This document shows, one piece after another, positions 52,786-60,685 of a DNA stretch of 64,000 bases; positions within the stretch are counted from its first letter, which is position 1, and each line of letters begins with the position of its first letter. Where the stretch lies: contig NZ_JABWGQ010000036.1 in NCBI RefSeq assembly GCF_014595975.1, positions 82,994 through 146,993 of the forward strand. The letters run 5' to 3'. The notes beneath the pieces were generated by a model. The model worked only from the letters and a program-made list of their open reading frames with translations. It did not search any database and was not told the DNA's origin. The DNA is from Sphingopyxis sp. LK2115. Lineage in GTDB: Bacteria; Pseudomonadota; Alphaproteobacteria; Sphingomonadales; Sphingomonadaceae. Made by a program: the position numbers and the translations under genes.

Positions 52786-54075
52786 TTACCGCGAAACCCC
52801 GATGTCGCCCGACGAGAAACCGGGGTCGGCCGCAGGCGAATGTTTCGCGAACTCGATCCGCGCGATCGCACGCGCATGGACTTCATCGGGGCCGTCGGCG
52901 ATGCGCAAGGTGCGCTGGTGCGCATAGGCCCTGGCCAGCCCGAAATCCTCGCTGACGCCGCCCGCGCCATGCGCCTGGATCGCGTCGTCGATGATTTGCA
53001 GCGCCATGTTCGGCGCCTGCACCTTGATCATCGCGATCTCCGCCGCCGCCGATTTGTTGCCGATCTTGTCCATCATGTCGGCCGCCTTGAGACAAAGGAG
53101 GCGTGTCATCTCGATATCGATGCGCGCGCGCGCGATCCGCTGTTCCCAGATGCTGTGTTCGGCGATCGTCTTGCCGAATGCGACGCGCGACTGGAGCCGC
53201 TTGCACATTTTCTCCAGCGCTTCCTCGGCGACGCCGATCGTGCGCATACAGTGATGGATGCGGCCCGGCCCAAGGCGCCCCTGCGCGATCTCGAACCCGC
53301 GGCCCTCGCCAAGCAGCATCGCTTCCTCGGCATTGACGCGCACGTCCTTCAGTTCGATTTCCATATGACCGTGCGGCGCATCGTCATAGCCGAAGACGGG
53401 CAGGTGGCGCTTGATGGTGATTCCCGGCGCGTCGAGCGGCACGACGAGCATCGACTGCTGCTGGTGGCGCTTGGCGCCGAAATCGGTCTTGCCCATGACG
53501 ATTGCCACCGAGCAACGCGGATCGCCAGCGCCCGACGACCACCATTTGGTGCCGTTGATGACATAATCGTCGCCGTCGCGCTCGATCCGCGTCTCGATAT
53601 TCGTCGCATCGGACGATGCGACCGCGGGTTCGGTCATCAGGAAGGCCGAGCGGATTTCGCCGTTCATCAGCGGTTTCAGCCATTTGTCCTTCTGCGCGCG
53701 CGTGCCGTAACGGTGGAACACTTCCATATTGCCGGTGTCGGGCGCCGAGCAGTTGAACACCTCGCTTGCAAAGCCGATGCGCCCCATCTCCTCGGCGCAC
53801 AGCGCATATTCGAGGTTGGTGAGGCCAGGCCCCTCGAACTCGAACGTCTCGTCGACATGATGATGCGCGGCGCTGCGCGGCGGCATGAACAGGTTCCAGA
53901 TGCCCGCGGCCTTCGCCTCGGCCTTCAGATCCTCGACGATCTGGATCACCTTCCAGCGGTCGCCCTGCGCATCCTGCTCATAATAGGTCGGCACCGCTGG
54001 GCGGACCTTTCGCTCGATGAACTCGCGCACGCGGCCCTGCCAGTGCTTCTGTCGTTCGGTGAGATCGAAATCCAT
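52786..54075 (-). CDS. acyl-CoA dehydrogenase (ACAD11-like)
   Basis: A 429-residue FAD enzyme with an N-terminal helical domain, [20 protein letters not shown] (the TEPxxxSSDA motif), and a C-terminal helical domain including [20 protein letters not shown]. It resembles the acyl-CoA dehydrogenase part of ACAD10/11, which agrees with the ACAD10/11-type kinase in the same operon. It is the first gene of a seven-gene minus-strand transcription unit reaching to 45736. An inverted repeat, TTTACGT/ACGTAAA, lies about 17 bp upstream of its start. Confidence 0.9.
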   Translation of the reverse strand: MDFDLTERQKHWQGRVREFIERKVRPAVPTYYEQDAQGDRWKVIQIVEDLKAEAKAAGIWNLFMPPRSAAHHHVDETFEFEGPGLTNLEYALCAEEMGRIGFASEVFNCSAPDTGNMEVFHRYGTRAQKDKWLKPLMNGEIRSAFLMTEPAVASSDATNIETRIERDGDDYVINGTKWWSSGAGDPRCSVAIVMGKTDFGAKRHQQQSMLVVPLDAPGITIKRHLPVFGYDDAPHGHMEIELKDVRVNAEEAMLLGEGRGFEIAQGRLGPGRIHHCMRTIGVAEEALEKMCKRLQSRVAFGKTIAEHSIWEQRIARARIDIEMTRLLCLKAADMMDKIGNKSAAAEIAMIKVQAPNMALQIIDDAIQAHGAGGVSEDFGLARAYAHQRTLRIADGPDEVHARAIARIEFAKHSPAADPGFSSGDIGVSR

Positions 54076-54092
54076 GCGACGCGTCCTTTCCC

Positions 54093-54108
54093 TTTACGTT
54101 CACGTAAA
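54093..54108. promoter_or_regulatory. palindromic operator upstream of the acyl-CoA dehydrogenase operon
   Basis: TTTACGTTCACGTAAA: perfect 7-bp arms around a 2-bp centre, 18 bp upstream of the first gene. It resembles the sites I recall for the MerR-family regulator LiuR of branched-chain and fatty acid catabolism in proteobacteria, but no such regulator is in the window. Confidence 0.5.
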
Positions 54109-54187
54109 CCCTTGGACCGATTCGGCGGCCTTGCCAAGTCCTGCGGTCCGAAAATTACCTCATCTGGTCACGCCGCGCAGTTTTCTC

Positions 54188-55648
54188 TTACGGATGCGCG
54201 CCGCTCGCATCGGGCTCGGCGCGCGCTGCATCGCTCAATATCGCGAGCCGCGCTTCATGGTCGGCACGCGAGATCGGGAATCGGCGCATCACGATCAGCC
54301 CCAGCGTGCCGATGATCAGGATCGCGAGCGCATAGCCGAGCGCAAGATTGCCGAGCACGTCCGCGCCGACCTCGCCCGGCTTCGCATTCGCCGGAAAGGC
54401 TGCGAGCGACAGGATCAGCCCCGCGGCGAAGATGCCGATGCCCGTCGCGCATTTCTGCATAAAGAAATAGCCGGCGAAGAACAGGCCTTCGGACCGCCGC
54501 CCGGTCTCGCTCTGCGACGCTTCGACGACATCGGCCATCATCGACGACGACAGGATCATCAGGATGATCGAAAATGTATTGCTGACGAACACCAGCGCGA
54601 ACATCGTCGGCACGCTGGGCTTGCCCGGCAGGCCGGGGAACACGCCCTGGATATAGGCGAAATAGATGCCGCTGTTGACGAGCAGCGCGACCGCGCCGGC
54701 AAAAATCGCGCCGTCGCGCTTGCCGAGCCGTGCCGAAATCGGCCCGACCAGAATGAACGCCGCGACCATCGTGGCAAAGAGCAGGAAGACATAAGCGACC
54801 ATCTCGCCCTGCGTGAACTGCCAGAAAAAGCCGAGCAGATAATTGTTCAATGAAAAGGTGATGCCCTGATTGACAAAACCGAACAGCGCCGCGAACACCA
54901 GCCACAGAAAGGCGCGGTTCGACAGCGTATCGCGCATTTCGCCGAGCACCCGGCGCAGCGTCGTCCTGGGTTTGACGTCGGAAAGGTTCGACACCGCGAT
55001 GCGCTTGTGCTGCCCCGCCGCGGACAGCATCACCGCCCCCGTCATCAGCAGCGCGCCGGTCAGCGCATAGGGGAAATAGCCATCGGGATCGACAAGCCCC
55101 TTCGCGCCGCCGAAAAAGACGCCGTAGGCGAGCAGCAGGATCAGCAGCCCGCCGCCCCAGCCGAACAGGAAACGGTATCGCATCACCGCGGTGCGCTCGT
55201 CATAATCGGCGGTCAGTTCGGGGACGATCGCGACCGATGGCACTTCGCACATCGACACGAGCGAACGCACGATAATCGCGAAACCGATCAGCCAGGCGAC
55301 CGTCATCGTGTCGCTCATTTCGGGCGGGTTCCACAGCAGCATCCACATGATCGCCAGCGGAATCGGCGCACCATAGAGCCAGGGCAGGCGGCGGCCCCAG
55401 CGGCTGCGCGTGCGGTCGGTCAGTTCGCCGATCACCGGATCGACAAAGGCGTCGGCGATCAGCGCGACCATGATCGCCAGCCCGACAATTCCCGCGTCCA
55501 GCCCGATCACCTGATTATAGAAGAGCAGCAGGAAGGTCGAAAAGCCATTGTCCTTGACGCCATAGGCTATGCTGCCGAGCCCGTGTGTGACCTTCAGCCA
55601 GACCGGCAGGCGCTCGGGACGCGGGACCGCGGCCGTCGCCGCGCTCAC
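54188..55648 (-). CDS. MFS transporter, GPH (sugar/cation symporter) family
   Basis: A 486-residue transporter of the glycoside-pentoside-hexuronide family: LGSIAYGVKDNGFSTFLLLFYNQV in helix 1, DPVIGELTDRTRSRWGRR (the GPH signature) in loop 2-3, about twelve helices. In sphingomonads GPH members near acyl-CoA genes may carry terpenoid or other lipophilic substrates, so a sugar need not be the substrate. The start is GTG at 55648, overlapping the SDR stop (GTGA), so the two are coupled. Confidence 0.83.
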   Translation of the reverse strand: MSAATAAVPRPERLPVWLKVTHGLGSIAYGVKDNGFSTFLLLFYNQVIGLDAGIVGLAIMVALIADAFVDPVIGELTDRTRSRWGRRLPWLYGAPIPLAIMWMLLWNPPEMSDTMTVAWLIGFAIIVRSLVSMCEVPSVAIVPELTADYDERTAVMRYRFLFGWGGGLLILLLAYGVFFGGAKGLVDPDGYFPYALTGALLMTGAVMLSAAGQHKRIAVSNLSDVKPRTTLRRVLGEMRDTLSNRAFLWLVFAALFGFVNQGITFSLNNYLLGFFWQFTQGEMVAYVFLLFATMVAAFILVGPISARLGKRDGAIFAGAVALLVNSGIYFAYIQGVFPGLPGKPSVPTMFALVFVSNTFSIILMILSSSMMADVVEASQSETGRRSEGLFFAGYFFMQKCATGIGIFAAGLILSLAAFPANAKPGEVGADVLGNLALGYALAILIIGTLGLIVMRRFPISRADHEARLAILSDAARAEPDASGAHP

Positions 55649-56502
55649 GCTGCGGCTCCGGCCCTGGCCGCTTCCTCCATCGCCACCAGCGCGTCGAACA
55701 TCCCCGGCGTTTCCTTGTCCCACGCATGGCGCTGACCGATCGTCAGCCCGCCGTCGACGAGCAGGTGAGTGCCCGTCATGAAGCTCGACTCGTCGCTGGC
55801 AAGATAGGCGACGGCGTTGGCGATATCTTCGGGCTGGCCGCCGCGCGCGACCGGCTGGGCCCTGGCGCTCATCTCGGCGATCACAGCATTGGCCTGCGCC
55901 TTGAGTTCACTGGGCACATCGAGCGACGCGGTGAAGATATTGGTGTTGATGAAACCGGGGCAGATCGCGTTCACCCGGATGCCATATTGGGCCAGATCGG
56001 TCGCCGCGACCTTGCTGAGGTGCAGCACGCCCGCCTTTGCCACCGCATAGGCGATCGGCGAATAGCCCGCGCCGAGCGCCGCGACGCTCGCCGTGTTGAC
56101 GATCGACGCGCCCTGGCGCCCCTTCATATGCGGCGCGGCATAGCGGATGCCCATGGCGACCGATTTCAGCACCAGGTCCATCGTCCGGTCCCAGCCCTCG
56201 GGCGTGATCTCGTCGATCGGCGCGCGATCGCCGCCTGCGGCGGCATTGTTGAAGACGATGTCGATGCCGCCGCCTTTCGCCGCGGCGGCGTTCATCAGCG
56301 CCTCGATGTCCGAAGGCACGGTGACGTCGCAGCGGATGAAGTCGATCCTGCCGTTCGACGTTTCGGCCAGCGCGCGCCCGCCCGCTTCGTCGATGTCGGC
56401 GGCAAAGACATGCGCGCCCTCTCCCGCCAGTTTCAGCACCGCTGCCTTGCCGATGCCCGACGCTGCGCCCGTGACGACGGCCATCTTGCCCGCGAATCGC
56501 AT
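55645..56502 (-). CDS. short-chain dehydrogenase/reductase
   Basis: A 285-residue SDR: TGAASGIGKAAV, AADIDEAGG (acidic, NAD-type), NNAAAGGDRAP in place of NNAG-G, Ser in TASVAALG and catalytic YAVAKAG. GGGAGG precedes the ATG at 56502; an adjacent GTG is in frame. It is divergent from two acyl-CoA dehydrogenases, with a perfect 22-bp palindrome between them, and it precedes the GPH transporter. Confidence 0.88.
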   Translation of the reverse strand: MRFAGKMAVVTGAASGIGKAAVLKLAGEGAHVFAADIDEAGGRALAETSNGRIDFIRCDVTVPSDIEALMNAAAAKGGGIDIVFNNAAAGGDRAPIDEITPEGWDRTMDLVLKSVAMGIRYAAPHMKGRQGASIVNTASVAALGAGYSPIAYAVAKAGVLHLSKVAATDLAQYGIRVNAICPGFINTNIFTASLDVPSELKAQANAVIAEMSARAQPVARGGQPEDIANAVAYLASDESSFMTGTHLLVDGGLTIGQRHAWDKETPGMFDALVAMEEAARAGAAA

Positions 56503-56573
56503 CACCCATCCTCCCGTTTTCTTTTGCTACTCAGCTTAGGCGCGCGGGAAGCCGCGTCAACGCTGGCCTGTCC

Positions 56574-56595
56574 GACGTTACGGCGCCGTAACGTC
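56574..56595. promoter_or_regulatory. perfect 22-bp palindrome between divergent lipid-catabolism operons
   Basis: GACGTTACGGC (56574-56584) followed directly by its exact reverse complement GCCGTAACGTC (56585-56595). It is 72 bp from the SDR start and 82 bp from the acyl-CoA dehydrogenase start. The form fits a TetR-type operator controlling both directions; no regulator gene is adjacent. Confidence 0.65.
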
Positions 56596-56612
56596 AAGCG
56601 CGGCGCGCCAAG

Positions 56613-56628
56613 TTGACGCTTGCGTAAA
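56613..56628. promoter_or_regulatory. imperfect palindrome in the same divergent region
   Basis: TTGACGCTTGCGTAAA: TT-ACGC / GCGT-AA arms with one mismatch, similar in form to the site at 54093-54108. It lies 49 bp upstream of the acyl-CoA dehydrogenase start; TTGACG could also serve as a -35 box. Confidence 0.35.
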
Positions 56629-56676
56629 GCAGCGAAGCGGACGTAGATTCGCCGCAGAGAAGAGGAGCCGAAAAGG

Positions 56677-57858
56677 ATGAGCGAACTGGACGCTTTCCGC
56701 ACCGAGGTGCGCGAATGGCTGGAGGCGAATTGCCCCCCCGAGATGCGCGAGCCCGTGCGCGACGAGGACGATATCTGCTGGGGCGGGCGCAAATGGGTGT
56801 TCAAGAATGACGCCCAGAAGGCGTGGCTCGAAGCCTGCGTATCGAAGGGTTATACCGTCCCCGACTGGCCGAAAGCCTATGGCGGCGCCGGGCTGACCCC
56901 CGAACAGACCAAGATCCTCAAACAGGAAATGAAGCGCATCAAGGCGCGCTCGCCGCTCGACAGCTTCGGCATCTGGATGCTCGGCCCCGCGCTGCTCAAG
57001 TTCGGCACCGAGGAGCAGAAAGTTCATTATCTGAACCAGATCGCGCGCGGCGAAATCCGCTGGTGCCAGGGCTATAGCGAACCCGGATCGGGCAGCGACC
57101 TCGTCAGCTTGCAGACTTTCGGCGAGGACAAGGGCGATCATTGGGTCGTCAACGGGTCGAAAATCTGGACGAGCTACGCCGACAAGGCCGACTGGATCTT
57201 CTGCCTCGTTCGCACCGACAAGGCGAACAAATATCAGGGAATCACCTTCATGCTCTTCGACATGGAGAGCCCCGGCGTCACCACCAAGCCGATCCTTCTC
57301 ATCTCCGGCAATTCGCCCTTCTGCGAAACCTTTTTCGACGATGTGAAGGTGCCGAAGGATCAATTCGTCGGCGAGGTGAACCGCGGCTGGGACGTCGCCA
57401 AATATCTGCTCGGCCACGAACGCGAGATGATCTCGGGCGGCGGCGCGGGCGGCGACATGGTCAGCGTCGGCGCGCTGTTTGCGAAGTCGCTTGGCCTCAA
57501 CGCGGCGGGCGAGCTCGACGACCCGATCCTGCGCGCCGAAATGGCGGCATTCGACACCGACGTCTTTGCCTATCGGGCGATGGGCGAACGCTTCATGGAC
57601 ATGTGGAAGACCGGCCGCGCGCATCCTGCGTCGTCGAACATGATGAAATATGTCGGCACCGAGCTTAACAAGCGCCGCCACGAGCTTGTCATGGCGGGCG
57701 GCGGCAGCGACGCGCTTGAATGGGACAGCGAAGAGTCGAAGGGCGGCGCGCGCGCGCGCAGCTGGCTCCGCACCAAGGCCAATTCGATCGAAGGCGGGAC
57801 GAGCGAAGTCATGCTCAACGTCATCGCCAAGCGTATCCTCGACCTGCCCGGAGCCTGA
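56677..57858 (+). CDS. acyl-CoA dehydrogenase, first of an adjacent pair
   Basis: A 393-residue protein of the FadE-like group with PDWPKAYGGAGLTPEQ, WCQGYSEPGSGSDLVSLQT, GSKIWTSYADKADWIFCLVR and the C-terminal SIEGGTSEVMLNVIAKRIL, whose Glu is in the catalytic position seen in steroid-type dehydrogenases. It is followed after 3 bp by a second, dissimilar acyl-CoA dehydrogenase; such pairs often form heteromeric enzymes acting on sterol or terpenoid side chains (known from mycobacterial ChsE pairs). GAGGAG lies upstream of the ATG. Confidence 0.9.
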   Translation: MSELDAFRTEVREWLEANCPPEMREPVRDEDDICWGGRKWVFKNDAQKAWLEACVSKGYTVPDWPKAYGGAGLTPEQTKILKQEMKRIKARSPLDSFGIWMLGPALLKFGTEEQKVHYLNQIARGEIRWCQGYSEPGSGSDLVSLQTFGEDKGDHWVVNGSKIWTSYADKADWIFCLVRTDKANKYQGITFMLFDMESPGVTTKPILLISGNSPFCETFFDDVKVPKDQFVGEVNRGWDVAKYLLGHEREMISGGGAGGDMVSVGALFAKSLGLNAAGELDDPILRAEMAAFDTDVFAYRAMGERFMDMWKTGRAHPASSNMMKYVGTELNKRRHELVMAGGGSDALEWDSEESKGGARARSWLRTKANSIEGGTSEVMLNVIAKRILDLPGA

Positions 57859-57861
57859 CCC

Positions 57862-58980
57862 ATGCCTTTGTATCACAATGACGACCAGGCGATGCTCAAG
57901 GACAGCGTCGCGCCTTTCGTCGCCGAACAGGCGCCGGTGTCGCACCTGCGCCACCTGCGCGACAGTGCCGATGCCACCGGCTTCTCGCGCGACCTGTGGG
58001 CGCAGTTCACCGAAATGGGCCTGCCCGGAATGCTTGTTCCCGAGGCGCATGGCGGGCTCGGCATGGGGCATATGGAGGCGGGCATCGTGCTCGAGGAAAT
58101 CGGCCGCAACCTGACCCCGTCGCCGTTTCTGTCCACCAGCGTCGGCGCGGTCGCCGCGCTGGCAAAGGCGGGCGGCACGCAGGCGGGCCGCTGGCTTCCG
58201 GCGATTGCCAGCGGTGAAGCGATCGTCGCTCTCGCGATCGACGAGGGCGCCAAGCACCGCCCCGACCGCATCGCCACCACCGCGACGCGCGCCGGTAACG
58301 GCTTTCGGCTGGACGGCAGAAAAAGCTTCGTCCTCCATGGCCATGTCGCCGACATGAGCATCGTCGCGGCCAGGACCGACGGCGGCATCACGCTGTTCGC
58401 GGTGCCGAAAGATGCGAGGGGCCTCACCGCCGACCCGCGCCGTCTCGTCGACTCGTCGCTCGCAAGCCACGTCACGCTCGACGGCGTCGAAGTCGATGCC
58501 GACGCGGTGATCGGCGAAGTCGATGCGGGCGGGGCGATCCTCGATGCCTTGCTCGCCGCAACGCGCACCGGCGCCGCCGCGGAAATGGTCGGCGTCGGGC
58601 AGGGGGCGATGGACATGACGGTCGCCTACCTCAAGGAACGCAAGCAGTTCGGGCGGCTGATCGGCGAGTTTCAGGGGCTCCAGCACCGCGCCGCGCATCT
58701 TTATGGCGAGATGGAAGTCGCACGCGCCGCGGTGATGAAGGCGCAGCAGCTTTTGGACGAGGGTAGCGACGGCGCGAAGCTGATGGTCTCGGTCGCCAAG
58801 GCCAAGGCCGGGCGCGCCGCCAATCTTGCGGTGCGCGAGGGCGTGCAGATGCACGGCGGCATCGGCATGACCGACGAATATGACATCGGCCTTTACATGA
58901 AACGCGATCGCGCCTTGGCGGAATATATGGGCGATGTGCATTATCACATTGACCAGGTCGCGCGGATGAACGGCTATTGA
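57862..58980 (+). CDS. acyl-CoA dehydrogenase, second of an adjacent pair
   Basis: A 372-residue dehydrogenase, shorter and more divergent than its neighbour: EMGLPGMLVPEAHGGLGMGH, EEIGRNLTPSPFL, then the flavin-binding RKQFGRLIGEFQGLQHRAAHLYG and QMHGGIGMTDEYDIGLYMKR. The TEPGSGSD-type loop seen in the partner is not evident, which fits an accessory subunit of a heteromeric enzyme. It lies 3 bp after the first subunit; a terminator-like hairpin and an SDR gene follow. Confidence 0.88.
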   Translation: MPLYHNDDQAMLKDSVAPFVAEQAPVSHLRHLRDSADATGFSRDLWAQFTEMGLPGMLVPEAHGGLGMGHMEAGIVLEEIGRNLTPSPFLSTSVGAVAALAKAGGTQAGRWLPAIASGEAIVALAIDEGAKHRPDRIATTATRAGNGFRLDGRKSFVLHGHVADMSIVAARTDGGITLFAVPKDARGLTADPRRLVDSSLASHVTLDGVEVDADAVIGEVDAGGAILDALLAATRTGAAAEMVGVGQGAMDMTVAYLKERKQFGRLIGEFQGLQHRAAHLYGEMEVARAAVMKAQQLLDEGSDGAKLMVSVAKAKAGRAANLAVREGVQMHGGIGMTDEYDIGLYMKRDRALAEYMGDVHYHIDQVARMNGY

Positions 58981-59094
58981 TCGGGATGACGCCCTCTCCT
59001 TCAGCGGGGGCAGCGAGACTTGCGAACCTGTTTGCCGGTCGTGGCGGGTTGGGGACATCGGCCTTTGCGCTGCGCCGCGGACCCCCACCCCAAT

Positions 59095-59114
59095 CCCTCC
59101 CCTGAAGGGGAGGG
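59095..59114. repeat. hairpin upstream of the SDR gene at 59137
   Basis: CCCTCCCC (59095-59102), loop TGAA, GGGGAGGG (59107-59114). A frequent sphingomonad intergenic hairpin; it ends just before the ribosome-binding site AAGAGGAG of the next gene. Confidence 0.5.
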
Positions 59115-59136
59115 GCTTTCAAGAGGAGCCTAACCA

Positions 59137-59940
59137 ATGAACCTCCAGGACATGTTTGGCCTCGACGGGCGCATCGCGCTTGTCACCGGCGGCTCGCGCG
59201 GCATCGGCAAGATGATCGTCGAGGGCTATCTCGCCGCAGGATGCGCGCGCATCTATATCTCGGCGCGCAAGACGGCGCAGATCGAGGAAGCCGTCGCCGA
59301 TTTCGACACGCGCTATCCGGGCAAGGTCATCGGCCTTCCCGTCGACCTGTCGACCGTCGAAGGCTGTCGCGCGCTCGCCAAGGAACTCGAAGCGCGCGAG
59401 GAACGGCTCGACATCCTCGTCAACAACGCCGGCGCGGCGTGGGGCGAACCCTTCGAGGGCTTTCCCGAAGCGGGCTGGGACAAGGTGATGGACATCAACG
59501 TCAAATCGCCCTTCTTCCTGACGCAGGCGCTGCACGGGCTGCTCAAGGCGGGCGGTTCGCACGAACGCCCCGCCAAGGTGATCAACATCGGCTCGATCGA
59601 CGGCATGCGCCTCAACCCTTGGGAAACCTACAGCTATCACGCGTCGAAAGCCGCAATCCTCTATCTCACCAAGCGCCTCGCCGCGCGGCTTGTCAGCGAT
59701 CATATCCTGGTCACTGCGATCGCCCCCGGCGCCTTCCAGTCGGATATGAACAAGGCCGCGCGCGACCATGGCGACGTGGTCGCGAAGAGCATTCCGGTCA
59801 AGCGCATCGGCGTGCCGGAAGACATGGCGGGCGCCGCGATCTTCCTCGCGTCGAAAGCGGGCGACTATGTCGTCGGCGACACGATCACGGTCGATGGCGG
59901 CCTCGTCCACGGCGACCTGAAGACCAGCATCGACGCCTGA
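59137..59940 (+). CDS. short-chain dehydrogenase/reductase (RhlG-like)
   Basis: A 267-residue SDR with VTGGSRGIGKMIVEGYLAAG, a basic ARKTAQ after beta-2 (NADPH preference), LVNNAGAAWGEPFEGF and catalytic YSYHASKAAILYLTK. The pattern resembles RhlG and 3-oxoacyl reductases. AGAGGAG precedes the ATG. It is separated from the acyl-CoA dehydrogenase pair by about 155 bp carrying a hairpin and may share the same regulation. Confidence 0.88.
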   Translation: MNLQDMFGLDGRIALVTGGSRGIGKMIVEGYLAAGCARIYISARKTAQIEEAVADFDTRYPGKVIGLPVDLSTVEGCRALAKELEAREERLDILVNNAGAAWGEPFEGFPEAGWDKVMDINVKSPFFLTQALHGLLKAGGSHERPAKVINIGSIDGMRLNPWETYSYHASKAAILYLTKRLAARLVSDHILVTAIAPGAFQSDMNKAARDHGDVVAKSIPVKRIGVPEDMAGAAIFLASKAGDYVVGDTITVDGGLVHGDLKTSIDA

Positions 59941-59956
59941 TCGGCCATCTTCGTCA

Positions 59957-60022
59957 CTCCGGGCCTGATCCGGCATTCACGACCGCGACGTCCGGATGCA
60001 TCCGGGATCAGGTCCGGGATGA
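59957..60022. repeat. imperfect inverted repeat between the SDR and lipoprotein genes
   Basis: CTCCGGGCCTGATCCGG (59957-59973) and CCGGGATCAGGTCCGGGA (60002-60019) form an imperfect stem. The CCGGGATCAGGTCCGGGAT motif is a dispersed sphingomonad repeat in my experience; not searched here. Confidence 0.5.
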
Positions 60023-60092
60023 GAATGGCGGCGACATTGACTCGGAACTCGCCAAGGTGTATTATTCAACTAATGCACCAAGGAGAGTCTCC

Positions 60093-60608
60093 ATGCGTCT
60101 TGCCTTCCTCATTCCCCCGATGATGCTCCTCGCCGCCTGCGGCGCGGAGGACACAAAGGCCGACGACGGCCCCCAGGTTTCGATCAATGCCGGCGGCGAG
60201 GGCGGCGTGAAGATCCGGACCGGCGCGGATGGAAGCAAGATCAGCATCGGCGGCGGCGACGCCGCGGTGAACATCGACGTCCCCGACCTTGTCGACCTCG
60301 ACATCGAAAGCGATTTCGACATCGACGGCGTGAAACTCTATCCGGGCAGCAAGGTGACGCGGGTCGACATCGACGCGAACGATCGCAAGGGCGCCGACAC
60401 CGCGGTCGTAAAGCTTGGCTTCACCGCCCCCGCCGCGCCCAGGGTCGCCGCCGACTGGATGGCGGGCGAATTTGCGAAAAAGGGAATCAAGGTCAGGCGC
60501 AGCGGCGACACGCTGACGGGCCGGGCGAAAGACGGCGATGATTTCACGATCCGCTTTGCCCCCGACGGCAAGGCGTCGAAGGGCGAGGTGCGGATCAGCA
60601 AGGGCTGA
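60093..60608 (+). CDS. periplasmic lipoprotein of unknown function
   Basis: A 171-residue lipoprotein (LLAACGAED) with a Gly/Asp-rich region of repeating beta-type segments (ISINAGGEGGVKIRTGADGSKISIGGGDA) and a C-terminal domain (about 90-171) that appears folded (VDIDANDRKGADTAVVKLGF). No family recognised. AAGGAGAG precedes the ATG. A GC-rich hairpin follows before the convergent PEP carboxylase gene. Confidence 0.75.
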   Translation: MRLAFLIPPMMLLAACGAEDTKADDGPQVSINAGGEGGVKIRTGADGSKISIGGGDAAVNIDVPDLVDLDIESDFDIDGVKLYPGSKVTRVDIDANDRKGADTAVVKLGFTAPAAPRVAADWMAGEFAKKGIKVRRSGDTLTGRAKDGDDFTIRFAPDGKASKGEVRISKG

Positions 60609-60648
60609 CTCCCTTCATAGCCGAGAAATGAGGTGACATGCCGGCCCC

Positions 60649-60680
60649 GATCCCCGTCCCCCGTCGAGGGGGGAGGGGAT
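60649..60680. terminator. hairpin between the lipoprotein gene and ppc
   Basis: TCCCCGTCCCCC (60651-60662) and GGGGGGAGGGGA (60668-60679) form an imperfect GC-rich stem in the convergent gap, a plausible shared terminator without a T-run. Confidence 0.45.
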
Positions 60681-60685
60681 TCCGA

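Noticed and set aside
56578..59088. Minus-strand open frame of 836 codons across two acyl-CoA dehydrogenases
   Set aside because: Antisense to two genes with clear family motifs; no ribosome-binding site or domain of its own.
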